This document shows, one piece after another, positions 17,622 through 25,502 of a stretch of 64,000 bases of DNA. A program made the translations under genes and the position numbers. Origin of the DNA: Fimbriimonadaceae bacterium (GTDB lineage: Bacteria; Armatimonadota; Fimbriimonadia; Fimbriimonadales; Fimbriimonadaceae); assembly GCA_026129685.1 (NCBI GenBank), contig JAHCHO010000003.1, positions 361,256 through 425,255 on the forward strand, in the 5' to 3' direction. Numbering within the stretch: position 1 is the stretch's first letter; each line of letters opens with the position of its first letter. The notes under the pieces are model-generated. The model was not told the DNA's origin, searched no databases, and saw only the letters and a list, made by a program, of their open reading frames with translations.

Positions 17622-18359
17622 ATGCTGGAAACGCCCGCACACACCTTTGCCGACCTCGTGGGCGCTCCAACCGGGTCCTTGGGCTCGTCCGTGGAGACCC
17701 ATGGCACAACCGTAATGGCCGTCCGCTACGACGAGGGCGTCCTCTTGGTGGCGGACCGCCGCGCCACCGCCGGCAACCTCATCATGTTCGATCAGGCCGA
17801 GAAGATCCTCGCCCTCGACGATGAGACCGTAATCGCCATCTCCGGGGCGTTCGCTCGGTCGGTCGAAGTCTGCCGATTTCTGCAGCACAGCTTCAAGTAC
17901 TTCAAGCGCATGAACTTACAGGAGATGTCGCTCGAGGGCAAGCTGATGGAGATTTCTCGCGCCCTCGCCGGGAACGCGCCGATGGCGGCGCAGGGCATCG
18001 GCCTCTTCCTCCCCATCGTCGCCGCCTACGACAAGAAGGCCGACCGCTTCTCGATCTACTTCTTCGATGGGGCGGGCGCCCGCTTCGAGAACGGAGCCTA
18101 CGCCTGCGCGGGTTCCGGCTCGGAGCGAATCCGCGGTGTGTTCGAGTTTATCGCCCGCGACCGTAAGCCGTGGCCGACCCAAACCCGGGACGAAGCCCTC
18201 CGACACGCTCTCACGATGCTTGACATCGCCGCCGATCTCGACTCCGCCACGGGGGGATTCACCAAAGCCCTCCCCGTTGTCTGGTTGCTCGATCGTCAGG
18301 GCGCGCGTCCCGCCGACCCTTCCCTCGTGCAGAGCGCCGTTGCGGAAGTGCTCGGCTAG
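17622..18359 (+). CDS. prcB: 20S proteasome beta subunit
   Basis: A 245-residue Ntn-hydrolase with a 28-residue propeptide that ends ETHG, followed by the catalytic Thr29 (mature Thr1, TTVMAVRY). Numbered from Thr1, the essential Asp17 (VADRRAT) and Lys33 (QAEKI) are in exactly the expected places, so the peptidase should be active. It forms the inner rings of the 20S core that degrades Pup-tagged proteins. No alpha subunit (prcA), ATPase (Mpa/ARC) or PafA follows: the next gene is convergent and its stop interlocks with this one at a shared CTAG (18356-18359). Those partners must be elsewhere. Confidence 0.93.
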   Translation: MLETPAHTFADLVGAPTGSLGSSVETHGTTVMAVRYDEGVLLVADRRATAGNLIMFDQAEKILALDDETVIAISGAFARSVEVCRFLQHSFKYFKRMNLQEMSLEGKLMEISRALAGNAPMAAQGIGLFLPIVAAYDKKADRFSIYFFDGAGARFENGAYACAGSGSERIRGVFEFIARDRKPWPTQTRDEALRHALTMLDIAADLDSATGGFTKALPVVWLLDRQGARPADPSLVQSAVAEVLG

Positions 18360-20275
18360 GCGGCGCGCGCGCCGCCCAACAGCCGAAGTCCGTTGAGGAT
18401 GACGATCACCGTCGAACCCTCGTGGCCGATCACCGCAATCGGCAGGGGCAACTTCGCGAACAGCGAGAATAGCGTCAGCGCCACGATCACCCCTCCCGCG
18501 AAAAGCAGGTTCATGCGGATGATCGTACGGGTTCTTCGGCCCAGACGGATGAGGTCCGACAGCCCGGATAGCCGGTCGCTCATCAGCACGACGTCCGCCG
18601 CCTCGAGCGCCACGTCGCTCCCCAAGCCTCCCATCGCCACCCCCAAGTGCGCGGTGGCCAAACTGGGCGCGTCGTTGACCCCGTCCCCGACCATCATCAC
18701 GTGGTGCTTCGAGGCCACCATTTCCTCAATGATCCGCGTCTTGTCGCCCGGCAGGAGCCCGGCATGAACCTCCTCGACCCCCACCGCCTGGGCAACCGCC
18801 CGGGCGGTGTGCTCGGTGTCGCCCGTGACCATGACGATCCTTCGAACCCCGAGCGACCTTAGTTCCTGAACCGCCGCCGCCGCTTCGGGTCTTGCCTGAT
18901 CGCGCAGACCGAACGCCGCGTACCGTTCACGGTGCTCCAAGATCGCGACCGTCATGCCCTCGTCCTGCAACTCCGCGACGTGCGAGCGGAACGCCTCGGG
19001 CAACCGTCCGTCCTCGAACATCCTGAGTTGGCCGACCCGGACCCGCTCACCGTCGAGAGTGGCGACCACCCCGAGTCCGGGTTCCACCGTGTGGTCGCTC
19101 GCCTCGAGGACGTCGAGGTTGTTCTCGCGCGAAGCGGTCACGATGGCCTGGGCGATCGGATGGGTGCTGTACTGCTCCGCCGCCGCCGCCACCGCCAGCA
19201 ACTCGGCGGCGAGCGGTGAAAGCGTCTTTCCCTCTGCCCAGCACGACCCCGACTGGCCACAGGCCGCCCCTTCCGGCACCGTGGCCATGCTGCAGACGCA
19301 GATCTCGACGAGGCGCGGGACGCCCGACGTCAACGTGCCCGTCTTGTCCACCGCGATCGCGTCGATCTCGCCTGCCGCCTCGATGAAGGCACCCCCTCTC
19401 GTAAGAATGCCGTTTCTAGCCGCCCAAGCCAAAGCGCTCAGCGTCGAAGCCGGAATCGAAATCACGAGCGCGCACGGACTCAGCGCGACGAACAAGGTCA
19501 GCGACCGGTAGAGCGCGTCGCCGAACGCCCCCCCGAGCGCGAGGCGAACGCCTAACGAGACCGTGAACGCGGCGATCACGAACAGCGTGTACCGGGAGCC
19601 GAACCAGTGGCTGAGCCGTTCCCCGGAAGCCTTGTTCTCTTGGGCCTGCTCCACGAGCGACACGATCCGGTCGAGGGTCGAATCGCCCACTTCGGCGGTC
19701 ACCGAGACCAGAACCGTACCCTCGAGGTTTTGGGTTCCGGCCAGCACCCGACCGCCCTCCTCCCGCAGAACCGGCACCGACTCGCCCGTCATCGCCGCCT
19801 CGTTGACGCTCGTCTTTCCGGAGATCACCTCGCCGTCGGTCGGAAACTGCTCAAAGGGGCGAACCCGCACCCGGTCCCCCGTTCGAACCGACTCGACGGG
19901 CACCGTGCGCTCCCCGTCCGCCTCGACCAGAAGCGCCTCGCTCGGCCGCAACTTGACCAGGGCCTCGATCGCCCGCTTCGTCCTCCCCATCGCGAGGTGT
20001 TCCAGGGTGCTTGAGAGGCTGAACAGGAACAGCAACACCGCCGCGTCGTCGGCGTGGCCCACGACGATCGCCCCGATCGCGGCCAGCAACATCAGGATGT
20101 TGACGTCGAGGGTCCGCGCCGCCACCGACTCGTAAGCGGTTCGCAAGGCGAAGTACGAACCCGCCGCAACCGACAGATAGGCGATCCAAGTCGGCGACCC
20201 CGGAAAGAAGGAGACCACCATAAACAGGCCGCAAAGCGCGGTGAGGACCGTCTGAAGTTCGATCCGAGGTTTCAT
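18356..20275 (-). CDS. P1B-4-type heavy-metal P-type ATPase
   Basis: A 639-residue metal-transporting P-type ATPase. The actuator motif is TGES (residue ~163), the transmembrane metal motif is SPC (266-268), the phosphorylated Asp310 lies in DKTGTL, the HP motif is STHPIAQA, and the hinge is GDGVND. The late-helix motif is HEGST. The SPC plus HEGS/GT pair marks subgroup P1B-4 (CoaT/CtpD; Co, Fe, Ni or Zn efflux), and as usual there no N-terminal HMA domain is present. A cysteine-rich insertion (Cys326, 328, 339, 345) lies just after DKTGTL in the nucleotide-binding domain. Convergent with prcB. Confidence 0.88.
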   Translation of the reverse strand: MKPRIELQTVLTALCGLFMVVSFFPGSPTWIAYLSVAAGSYFALRTAYESVAARTLDVNILMLLAAIGAIVVGHADDAAVLLFLFSLSSTLEHLAMGRTKRAIEALVKLRPSEALLVEADGERTVPVESVRTGDRVRVRPFEQFPTDGEVISGKTSVNEAAMTGESVPVLREEGGRVLAGTQNLEGTVLVSVTAEVGDSTLDRIVSLVEQAQENKASGERLSHWFGSRYTLFVIAAFTVSLGVRLALGGAFGDALYRSLTLFVALSPCALVISIPASTLSALAWAARNGILTRGGAFIEAAGEIDAIAVDKTGTLTSGVPRLVEICVCSMATVPEGAACGQSGSCWAEGKTLSPLAAELLAVAAAAEQYSTHPIAQAIVTASRENNLDVLEASDHTVEPGLGVVATLDGERVRVGQLRMFEDGRLPEAFRSHVAELQDEGMTVAILEHRERYAAFGLRDQARPEAAAAVQELRSLGVRRIVMVTGDTEHTARAVAQAVGVEEVHAGLLPGDKTRIIEEMVASKHHVMMVGDGVNDAPSLATAHLGVAMGGLGSDVALEAADVVLMSDRLSGLSDLIRLGRRTRTIIRMNLLFAGGVIVALTLFSLFAKLPLPIAVIGHEGSTVIVILNGLRLLGGARAA

Positions 20276-20324
20276 GGCGGCTCGATCGGCGGAGTCTCGG
20301 GCGGGATTCGACCCCAGTTTACTT

Positions 20325-20347
20325 GCCCAACGGAGCGGCGGTTGGGC
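20325..20347 (-). terminator. Hairpin after CorC/CNNM gene
   Basis: The inverted repeat GCCCAAC (20325-20331) / GTTGGGC (20341-20347) with a 9-nt loop starts at the CNNM stop codon on the minus strand. There is no strong T-tract after it, so termination may be partial. A TAAACT box (20322-20317, minus) just beyond could drive the downstream metal ATPase. Confidence 0.45.
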
Positions 20348-21844
20348 TTAGTCCGGTTCTTGGCCCTCGTCCGAGTCTTCGAGTTTGCGCAGCCGTAACT
20401 TGTGAATGCGCCGGCCGTCGGTCTCCTCCACCGTGAATCGGTAACCCGACACCTCGAGCGACTCCCCCTGCTTGGGCTGGTATCCGAACAGCCCGAACAC
20501 AAAGCCGCCCGCCGTGTCGAACTCGTCGCTCTCGAACTCCGAGCCGACCTCGTCGTTGACGTCGTCAAGGTGGGCTTTGCCGCTCACGAGGAAGGTATCG
20601 CCATCGGAGACGATCTCGGGCTCCTCGACGTCGTACTCGTCGACAATGTCCCCCACCAACTCCTCGACGATGTCCTCGATCGTCACGATGCCCGCCGTGC
20701 CCCCGAACTCGTCCTGCACCACCGCGATTTGGCTGCGCGACTGGCGCATCTCTTTCAGCAACTCATGGAGGTCCTTGTTTTCCGGCACGAAGAGCGGCTG
20801 ACGAAGGAGCGACCGAAGGTCCACTTCTCCCTGCAGTCGCGCCAGCAACAGGTCCTTCGCATGGATGACCCCCACGATCTGGTCGTCCGTCCTTTCGTAC
20901 AGCGGGATGCGCGAGTGCCCGGATTCCTCGATGACCCGAATCACCTCTTCCACGTCCGACTCGATCGGCAGCGCGTCCAGGTCGATCCGCGGGGTCATCA
21001 CCTCCCGCGCCACCGTATCGGAAAACTCGAACACGCTGTGGAGCATTTCCCGCTCCTCCTCCTCGAGTTCGCCCGACTGCTCGGCGCTCTCCACGATCTC
21101 GCGGATCTCCTCCTCCGCCTGATTCGCGACCGCGAAGGTCGCCGTGGCCCCGTAACGGCGGGAGATCAGATTCGCGGTGGCGGTCACCAGCAGGATCGCC
21201 GGGCCGAGCAACGCCGCGAAGAACGACGCGAAAGGCAGGAGCCCCCCGGCAACCTGCTGGACGCGCAGGGCGGCGTAGCTTTTGGGCACCAGTTCGCCGA
21301 ACACCAGATTCACGAGGCCGATCGGCAACGCGAAAAGGACCCCCGCGAGAAGCAGGTCGCCGACGACCGCGCCCGCCTGCTCGCCTCGCGCGAACGACAA
21401 GCCCGCGGGCGCCAGGGCGAATGCCCCGACCACCATGGCGAATCGGCACAACTGGCTGCCGAACGAACTCGCCGCGACCAGCCGAGACCGATTCTCGATG
21501 ACCCGCTCGAGCCGATCCGCCAACCGGGGGTTCGCCTCGCGCACGGCCTTCACGTGGAGCGGCTTCAGTACGTCCATCGCGGTGTCCGCCGCGATGAAAA
21601 GCGCGTTCAGCGCGATGCACGCGATGATCGCTGCGACCGTCATGCCGACCGCGTCGAGCGACGTGGGCGACCTTGAAAGCGCCGCCAGGTCCAATCCGCC
21701 TTCGGCACGACCCGAGCCAAACCAGAACAGGCCCGTGAGCCCGGCCATCAGGAAGGCCGACCGCCTCGCGACGGCTCCCGTTCCCGTTTCGCGGCGTGTC
21801 GTTGAATGGACACGCCGCCCACGTTCGCGAGGTTTCGTCTTCAT
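20348..21844 (-). CDS. CNNM/CorC (HlyC-type) transporter
   Basis: A 498-residue protein with the usual order CNNM transmembrane domain, CBS pair, CorC_HlyC domain. An N-terminal TM follows a basic start, then hydrophobic helices around residues 70-210 (NALFIAADTAMDVLKPLHV is the CNNM signature). The CBS pair contains REVMTPRIDLDALP and VGVIHAKDLLLA. The last 90 residues include DEFGGTAGIVTIEDIVEELVG and the C-terminal transporter-associated domain. Homologues are linked to Mg or Co homeostasis or to Na-coupled Mg efflux. It sits downstream of ybeY and dgkA, a common bacterial neighbourhood for this family. Confidence 0.88.
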   Translation of the reverse strand: MKTKPRERGRRVHSTTRRETGTGAVARRSAFLMAGLTGLFWFGSGRAEGGLDLAALSRSPTSLDAVGMTVAAIIACIALNALFIAADTAMDVLKPLHVKAVREANPRLADRLERVIENRSRLVAASSFGSQLCRFAMVVGAFALAPAGLSFARGEQAGAVVGDLLLAGVLFALPIGLVNLVFGELVPKSYAALRVQQVAGGLLPFASFFAALLGPAILLVTATANLISRRYGATATFAVANQAEEEIREIVESAEQSGELEEEEREMLHSVFEFSDTVAREVMTPRIDLDALPIESDVEEVIRVIEESGHSRIPLYERTDDQIVGVIHAKDLLLARLQGEVDLRSLLRQPLFVPENKDLHELLKEMRQSRSQIAVVQDEFGGTAGIVTIEDIVEELVGDIVDEYDVEEPEIVSDGDTFLVSGKAHLDDVNDEVGSEFESDEFDTAGGFVFGLFGYQPKQGESLEVSGYRFTVEETDGRRIHKLRLRKLEDSDEGQEPD

Positions 21845-21863
21845 GGTTGGACTCTGACTCTCA

Positions 21864-22583
21864 TCATTTCGGCATCATGGCGAAAAGCGCGAGGGCCATC
21901 AGCGTGCCGACGGTCGCGCCCAGCGTCAGTTCGAAAACCGAGTGGATTTTCGCCTCCCAGCGGCTTTGCGCCACCACCACCGCCAAGAGGATGCAGATTC
22001 CTGCCACGAGGGCGTGTTCGGTGAGCAAGGTGGCCGTGGTCGCCAGGAAGAACCCAAACGCCGCATGGCCGCTCACCAGGCCCCCTCGCAACAACAAGCC
22101 GCGCTTGCCGACCGCCTTGCCGATGATCACCACGAGGAACAGCAGAAGGAAGCCCAGGATCATGCGCTGGACGACCGCCACGTTCGGTGCCTCGCCGGTG
22201 AGCGAGATGCGGATCTCCTCCAACCGGTTCTCACCGAGCAGCATGAGCGCTCCCACCGCGATCGCCAGCATCGTCGTAATGAGCACGGCCCCCGCCGCGA
22301 TGTCTTTGGCGAACCGCGCCAAAGGGTGGAAGGTCGGTTGCACCAGGTCCACGACCGCCTCGATCGCCGAGTTGAACATCTCTGCGACCAGCACAAGGCT
22401 GATCGTGAACAGCAGGATCAGGATTTCGCGGAGACGGAGGTTGAACAGGACGCCCATCAGCGTCACCAGCAGCACCACGTAGATGTGGAACCGCATGTGA
22501 CGCTGCGTCCGGAAAGTGTAGACGAGGCCGCTGATCGCCACCCGAAACGGCGCGAACAGGTCGCGCGTCCTCATGTTGCTCAT
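21864..22583 (-). CDS. DgkA-PAP2 fusion membrane enzyme
   Basis: A 239-residue membrane protein in two parts. Residues 1-120 are a diacylglycerol/undecaprenol kinase: the conserved AEMFNSAIEAVVDL and HPLARFAKDIAAGAVL motifs are intact. Residues 130-239 are the C-terminal part of a PAP2-type phosphatase: LVSGHAAFGFF (SGH motif) and QSRWEAKIHSVFE (SRx5HxxxE). The fusion would place phosphorylation and dephosphorylation of a lipid carrier such as undecaprenol in one protein. The ATG at 22583 overlaps the ybeY stop as ATGA, so the two are co-translated. Confidence 0.85.
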   Translation of the reverse strand: MSNMRTRDLFAPFRVAISGLVYTFRTQRHMRFHIYVVLLVTLMGVLFNLRLREILILLFTISLVLVAEMFNSAIEAVVDLVQPTFHPLARFAKDIAAGAVLITTMLAIAVGALMLLGENRLEEIRISLTGEAPNVAVVQRMILGFLLLFLVVIIGKAVGKRGLLLRGGLVSGHAAFGFFLATTATLLTEHALVAGICILLAVVVAQSRWEAKIHSVFELTLGATVGTLMALALFAMMPK

Positions 22584-23116
22584 CGCGACGCCTCCGCGCG
22601 GGCAAGGTCGGCGTAGATCGAGCCCCACTCCGGGTCGGGCGTCAGCCCGCAGGCTTCGAGCGCGCCGTTCGCCTCGCACAGCATGGCGGCGCGGTCGACC
22701 TCGTCCTCGTCCTCCCAGCCCAAGAGGTGCAAAGTACCGTGCAATCCGAGTACCGCCAGTTCCCACTTTGGCGATCGGCCCCGCGCCGCAGCCTGGCGCC
22801 GGGCCGTTTCCACCGAGATCGCCACGTCGCCGAGCGCCCCACCCGAAAAGGGACCCGCCGGAAAGGCCAAGACGTCGGTTGGGGCGTCGATGCCGCGATA
22901 TGTGCGGTTGAGGTCGCGAATGCCCTCGTCGTCGGTCAGCGCGAGGGTGACGTCGCCCGTAGCGAGGGGATGGCGGCGCAAAGCCTCTGCCACGACGCGT
23001 CGCAACCAGGTTACGGGCAAACGACGGGCGGCAGGACACGCTCGCACCAACGCGATGCGCCCGCTTAGCGCGGCCTCGTCGGGTAAGTCGGCGATACGGG
23101 GAGGGTCGGCAGACAT
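22580..23116 (-). CDS. ybeY: YbeY endoribonuclease
   Basis: A 178-residue YbeY/UPF0054 protein, the single-strand RNase needed for 16S rRNA 3'-end maturation and ribosome quality control. The signatures TDDEGIRDLNRTYRGIDAPTDVLAFP and GDVAISVETA are normal. The metal motif is HGTLHLLGWEDED, whereas the family norm is HGxLHLxGxDH. The first two zinc-binding His residues are present, but the third is replaced by an acidic residue. The ATG at 23116 is preferred over a GTG at 23140. Coupled to the DgkA-PAP2 gene by ATGA overlap, and just downstream of rpsU. Confidence 0.85.
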   Translation of the reverse strand: MSADPPRIADLPDEAALSGRIALVRACPAARRLPVTWLRRVVAEALRRHPLATGDVTLALTDDEGIRDLNRTYRGIDAPTDVLAFPAGPFSGGALGDVAISVETARRQAAARGRSPKWELAVLGLHGTLHLLGWEDEDEVDRAAMLCEANGALEACGLTPDPEWGSIYADLARAEASR

Positions 23117-23150
23117 CGAAGAGCGGCGACGGCCCGGCACGCGCGAAGGT

Positions 23151-23321
23151 TTACTGCTTCGAGAGGCGTCGGCGTCGCTGACGACGGCGCTTCTCGCTCG
23201 GCTTCTCGTAGTGGGCGTGCTCCTTGAGTTCGCGCAACAGGCCGCTCTGCTGCAACTTCAGGTTGAAGCGCTTCAGCGCGGAATCGATCGACTCATTGGG
23301 TTGTACGCTTACGTAGATCAA
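23151..23321 (-). CDS. rpsU: Ribosomal protein S21
   Basis: A 56-residue bS21 protein: IYVSVQPNESIDSALKRFNLKLQQSGLLRELKEHAHYEKPSEKRRRQRRRR. This is the small-subunit protein near the 16S 3' end that helps initiation. I choose TTG at 23321 because a perfect TATAAT box (23352-23347, minus) overlaps the upstream in-frame ATG at 23348. That ATG would then lie upstream of the predicted transcription start. A GGAGA sits 7-8 nt before the TTG, and the shorter protein matches the family's usual N-terminus. The ATG form would be 65 residues. Confidence 0.88.
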   Translation of the reverse strand: MIYVSVQPNESIDSALKRFNLKLQQSGLLRELKEHAHYEKPSEKRRRQRRRRLSKQ

Positions 23322-23346
23322 ACGGGTATCTCCGAGTTGGTCTGCC

Positions 23347-23352
23347 ATTATA
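23347..23352 (-). promoter_or_regulatory. -10 box of rpsU
   Basis: TATAAT on the minus strand, predicted +1 near 23340, giving a leader of about 19 nt that includes GGAGA before the TTG start at 23321. No good -35 at the usual distance. Confidence 0.55.
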
Positions 23353-23393
23353 CCGCGATCGCCGCCCTCGCGCCGCCTCGTCCTCACCTTTCG

Positions 23394-23568
23394 CCCTTCT
23401 CGAAGACCGGCCGGCCCTCCACGAACACCGAACGCGGCTTCACGTTCGCCTACTCGAATCCCGCGTCGAAGGGGCGGGAAGCCCGTCGCTCCAGATCCGG
23501 GAGTTCACCACGATAAGGTCGGCAGACGGCAAGGCGCCGACGGTTGCGGCGCTGACGAGGGCGATCAT
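23394..23568 (-). pseudogene. Internally deleted amidohydrolase remnant
   Basis: From an ATG at 23568 the minus strand reads an N-terminus ending in SADLIVVNSRIWSDGLPAP, typical of YtcJ-like or other amidohydrolases (the first beta strand before the metal site). Within about 60 nt and one frame change the sequence becomes NVKPRSVFVEGRPVFEKGER and stops at 23394, which is the usual C-terminal end of the same enzyme class. The catalytic barrel between them is missing, so this is a large internal deletion that left both ends. Confidence 0.6.
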
Positions 23569-23610
23569 GGGGCACCGACCGTTCGCCGCGGGCCGCGCGG
23601 GTCCTGCCCG

Positions 23611-24378
23611 TCACAAGTAGGTTCGGACGGCGTAGTAGCCCGCCAACAAGACTCCGAACGTCACGATCGCTCCCCGCAAGCGCGTTTCGTCGAGTTTCAG
23701 CATCCACTTCCCCGCCCAATACCCACCGGCCAGCCCCCCGACCAACATCGCGAGCGCCGCCCAGCCGTCCACCAGACCGCTTGCCAGCACCGTCCCCGAT
23801 GCCACCACCGAGATCGCCAGGGCGAAAACGATCTTCAGCGCGTTCTGCTCGTGCAGCGATCCGTCCATGTACAGCGCGAACGTGGCGAGCATCATGATCC
23901 CAATGCCCGCGCCAAAGTAGCCGCCGTATACCGAGGTGAGAAACTGAAGCAGAATCGCCGTCGGCGCCCCCACCTTGCGATGGTTGCGGCTCGCCCAAGC
24001 CTTGACCCGAGGTTGTATCGCGAGAAGGAAAGCGGCCGCCAGGATCAGCGGCGGGACAAGGATCTCGAACAGCCGATCGCCCGTCATCCGCAGGAGCCAA
24101 GCCCCAATCCCCGCTCCAACCAGCGTTGGCGGCAACAGCAGCACGAGTTGCCCCCGAATCGTCGCCAGTTTGTGCCAAAAGGGAATGAAACTCGTGACGC
24201 GCCCCGGCAACAGGCCGACGAAGTTTGTCGCGTTCGCGGGCAACGAGGGAACCCCTAAGCCCACGAGCGCTGGAAACGAGATCAACGAACCCGCCCCCGC
24301 CACCGCGTTGATCGCCGACGCAACGGCCCCGATGACGACCAGAGCGAGCAGTTTGGGCCAATCGCGTGCCGGATCCAT
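23611..24378 (-). CDS. TauE/SafE-family anion exporter
   Basis: A 255-residue membrane protein with about eight hydrophobic helices and the family's two half-signatures: VASAINAVAGAGSLISFPALVGLGVPSLPANATN near the N-terminus and LTSVYGGYFGAGIGIMMLATFAL after the middle. TauE/SafE proteins export sulfite, sulfoacetate or other organosulfur anions; the substrate here is open. The length is normal. TAACCT lies 10 nt before the ATG, so the leader is at most a few nucleotides. Confidence 0.87.
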   Translation of the reverse strand: MDPARDWPKLLALVVIGAVASAINAVAGAGSLISFPALVGLGVPSLPANATNFVGLLPGRVTSFIPFWHKLATIRGQLVLLLPPTLVGAGIGAWLLRMTGDRLFEILVPPLILAAAFLLAIQPRVKAWASRNHRKVGAPTAILLQFLTSVYGGYFGAGIGIMMLATFALYMDGSLHEQNALKIVFALAISVVASGTVLASGLVDGWAALAMLVGGLAGGYWAGKWMLKLDETRLRGAIVTFGVLLAGYYAVRTYL

Positions 24379-24391
24379 GAATCCGCAGAGG

Positions 24392-24877
24392 TTACTCCTC
24401 CTTCGGTGGAGGGAGCGAGGCCAACTGGCGAATCCGGCGGCTCAACGACGATGCCTTCTTCGCGTCCGGCATCGTCGCGATCATCTCCGCCACCACCCCC
24501 GTGTCCATCCGCAGCATCACGCGCGCAAGGTCCTCTTCGCGCCAGTCCTTTGAGATCTCGATCAGTCTCGTCGGCTCCAGTTCGTTCCAGAGTCTTGCCA
24601 GCCGCCTGTCCCCCCGAACCGGGTCCGGCGTCGTCACCGTGACTCGGGGCACCGCCGACTTCGGCGGCGGCGTGTTGCGCACGAGGATGGCCGGAGGCTT
24701 GGGCTTCTCGGACTTCGTGACGACGGCCACCGTCGGCGGAGGCGCCTTTGCCCTCTCTTTTTGTGTGAGACCCGCAATGTCCAGGTAGCCGAGCATCGCC
24801 GCCGCCACCACTCCGCCCGCACCGAGAACGAGCAACGGGGCACCTACAAAAAGGGCGACCTTCAAACCCTTCTTCAT
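24392..24877 (-). CDS. motE: MotE-like flagellar chaperone
   Basis: A 161-residue protein with one N-terminal TM (VALFVGAPLLVLGAGGVVAAAML), a Pro/Lys-rich linker and a C-terminal MgtE_N-like helical domain (LARVMLRMDTGVVAEMIATMPDAKKASSLSRRI). This is the architecture of MotE, a periplasmic chaperone for the stator protein MotC, and of similar proteins encoded after fliJ. It is the last gene of the flagellar operon. The start ATG overlaps the upstream transglycosylase stop as ATGA. No stator genes are in the window. Confidence 0.75.
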   Translation of the reverse strand: MKKGLKVALFVGAPLLVLGAGGVVAAAMLGYLDIAGLTQKERAKAPPPTVAVVTKSEKPKPPAILVRNTPPPKSAVPRVTVTTPDPVRGDRRLARLWNELEPTRLIEISKDWREEDLARVMLRMDTGVVAEMIATMPDAKKASSLSRRIRQLASLPPPKEE

Positions 24878-25500
24878 CGCTTCCTCCTCAACTCATAGTT
24901 CGCCAGGATGTCCTCGACGTACGCTTGCGTCTCCGGGATGTTGGGCACGCCGCCCGCTTCACGCACTCGTCCTGGCCCCGCGTTGTAGGCGGCCAAAGCA
25001 AGGCGCGGATCGCCAAACTCCTTCATCATCCGGGCGAGGTACTTCGCCCCCCCTTGGAGGTTCTGGATCGGATCGAACGGGTCGGTCACTCCAAGTTCGG
25101 ACGCCGTCTCCGGCATCAGCTGGGCCAAGCCCATCGCGCCGGCGCGGGAGCGGGCCGAGGCGTCGTACCCGCTCTCTCGCTCCACGAGCGCGTCGAACAG
25201 GATCGGATCGATCCCCGCCGCCTGGGCGGCGGTCGCCGCCGCCGCCTTGAGATAGGCGGTCGCGAACTTGGGTCGAACGTTCATCCCAAAGCCGCCCAGA
25301 CCGAGGGGCCGCTTGCTCTCGTCCGGGCCGATCTCGCCCTTTAGGGGGGAGGGTCTCGCGCCGCCCAAGGCGTCCTGGGCGCGATCGAGCGCTTTGCTGA
25401 AAGGCTCTTTGGGTTCGCCGGTGATCTCGCGCACCCGAGCCTCGATCTCGCGAACCCGTTGCTGAACGCCGTCCGGCCCCAAAGGGCGCAATCGGAGCAT
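24874..25500 (-). CDS. Flagellar-operon lytic transglycosylase (SLT)
   Basis: A 208-residue protein. Residues ~1-85 are a linker-like N-terminus without a signal peptide. Residues ~90-205 are a soluble lytic transglycosylase domain with catalytic Glu109 in VERESGYDASARSRAGAMGLAQLMPETA and the C-terminal AAYNAGPGRV. It cleaves peptidoglycan. Located between fliJ and motE, it probably opens the wall for the growing rod, like FlgJ in other bacteria. The lack of a Sec signal suggests export through the flagellar type III apparatus. The start is 2 nt after the fliJ stop. Confidence 0.85.
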   Translation of the reverse strand: MLRLRPLGPDGVQQRVREIEARVREITGEPKEPFSKALDRAQDALGGARPSPLKGEIGPDESKRPLGLGGFGMNVRPKFATAYLKAAAATAAQAAGIDPILFDALVERESGYDASARSRAGAMGLAQLMPETASELGVTDPFDPIQNLQGGAKYLARMMKEFGDPRLALAAYNAGPGRVREAGGVPNIPETQAYVEDILANYELRRKR

Positions 25501-25502
25501 GC

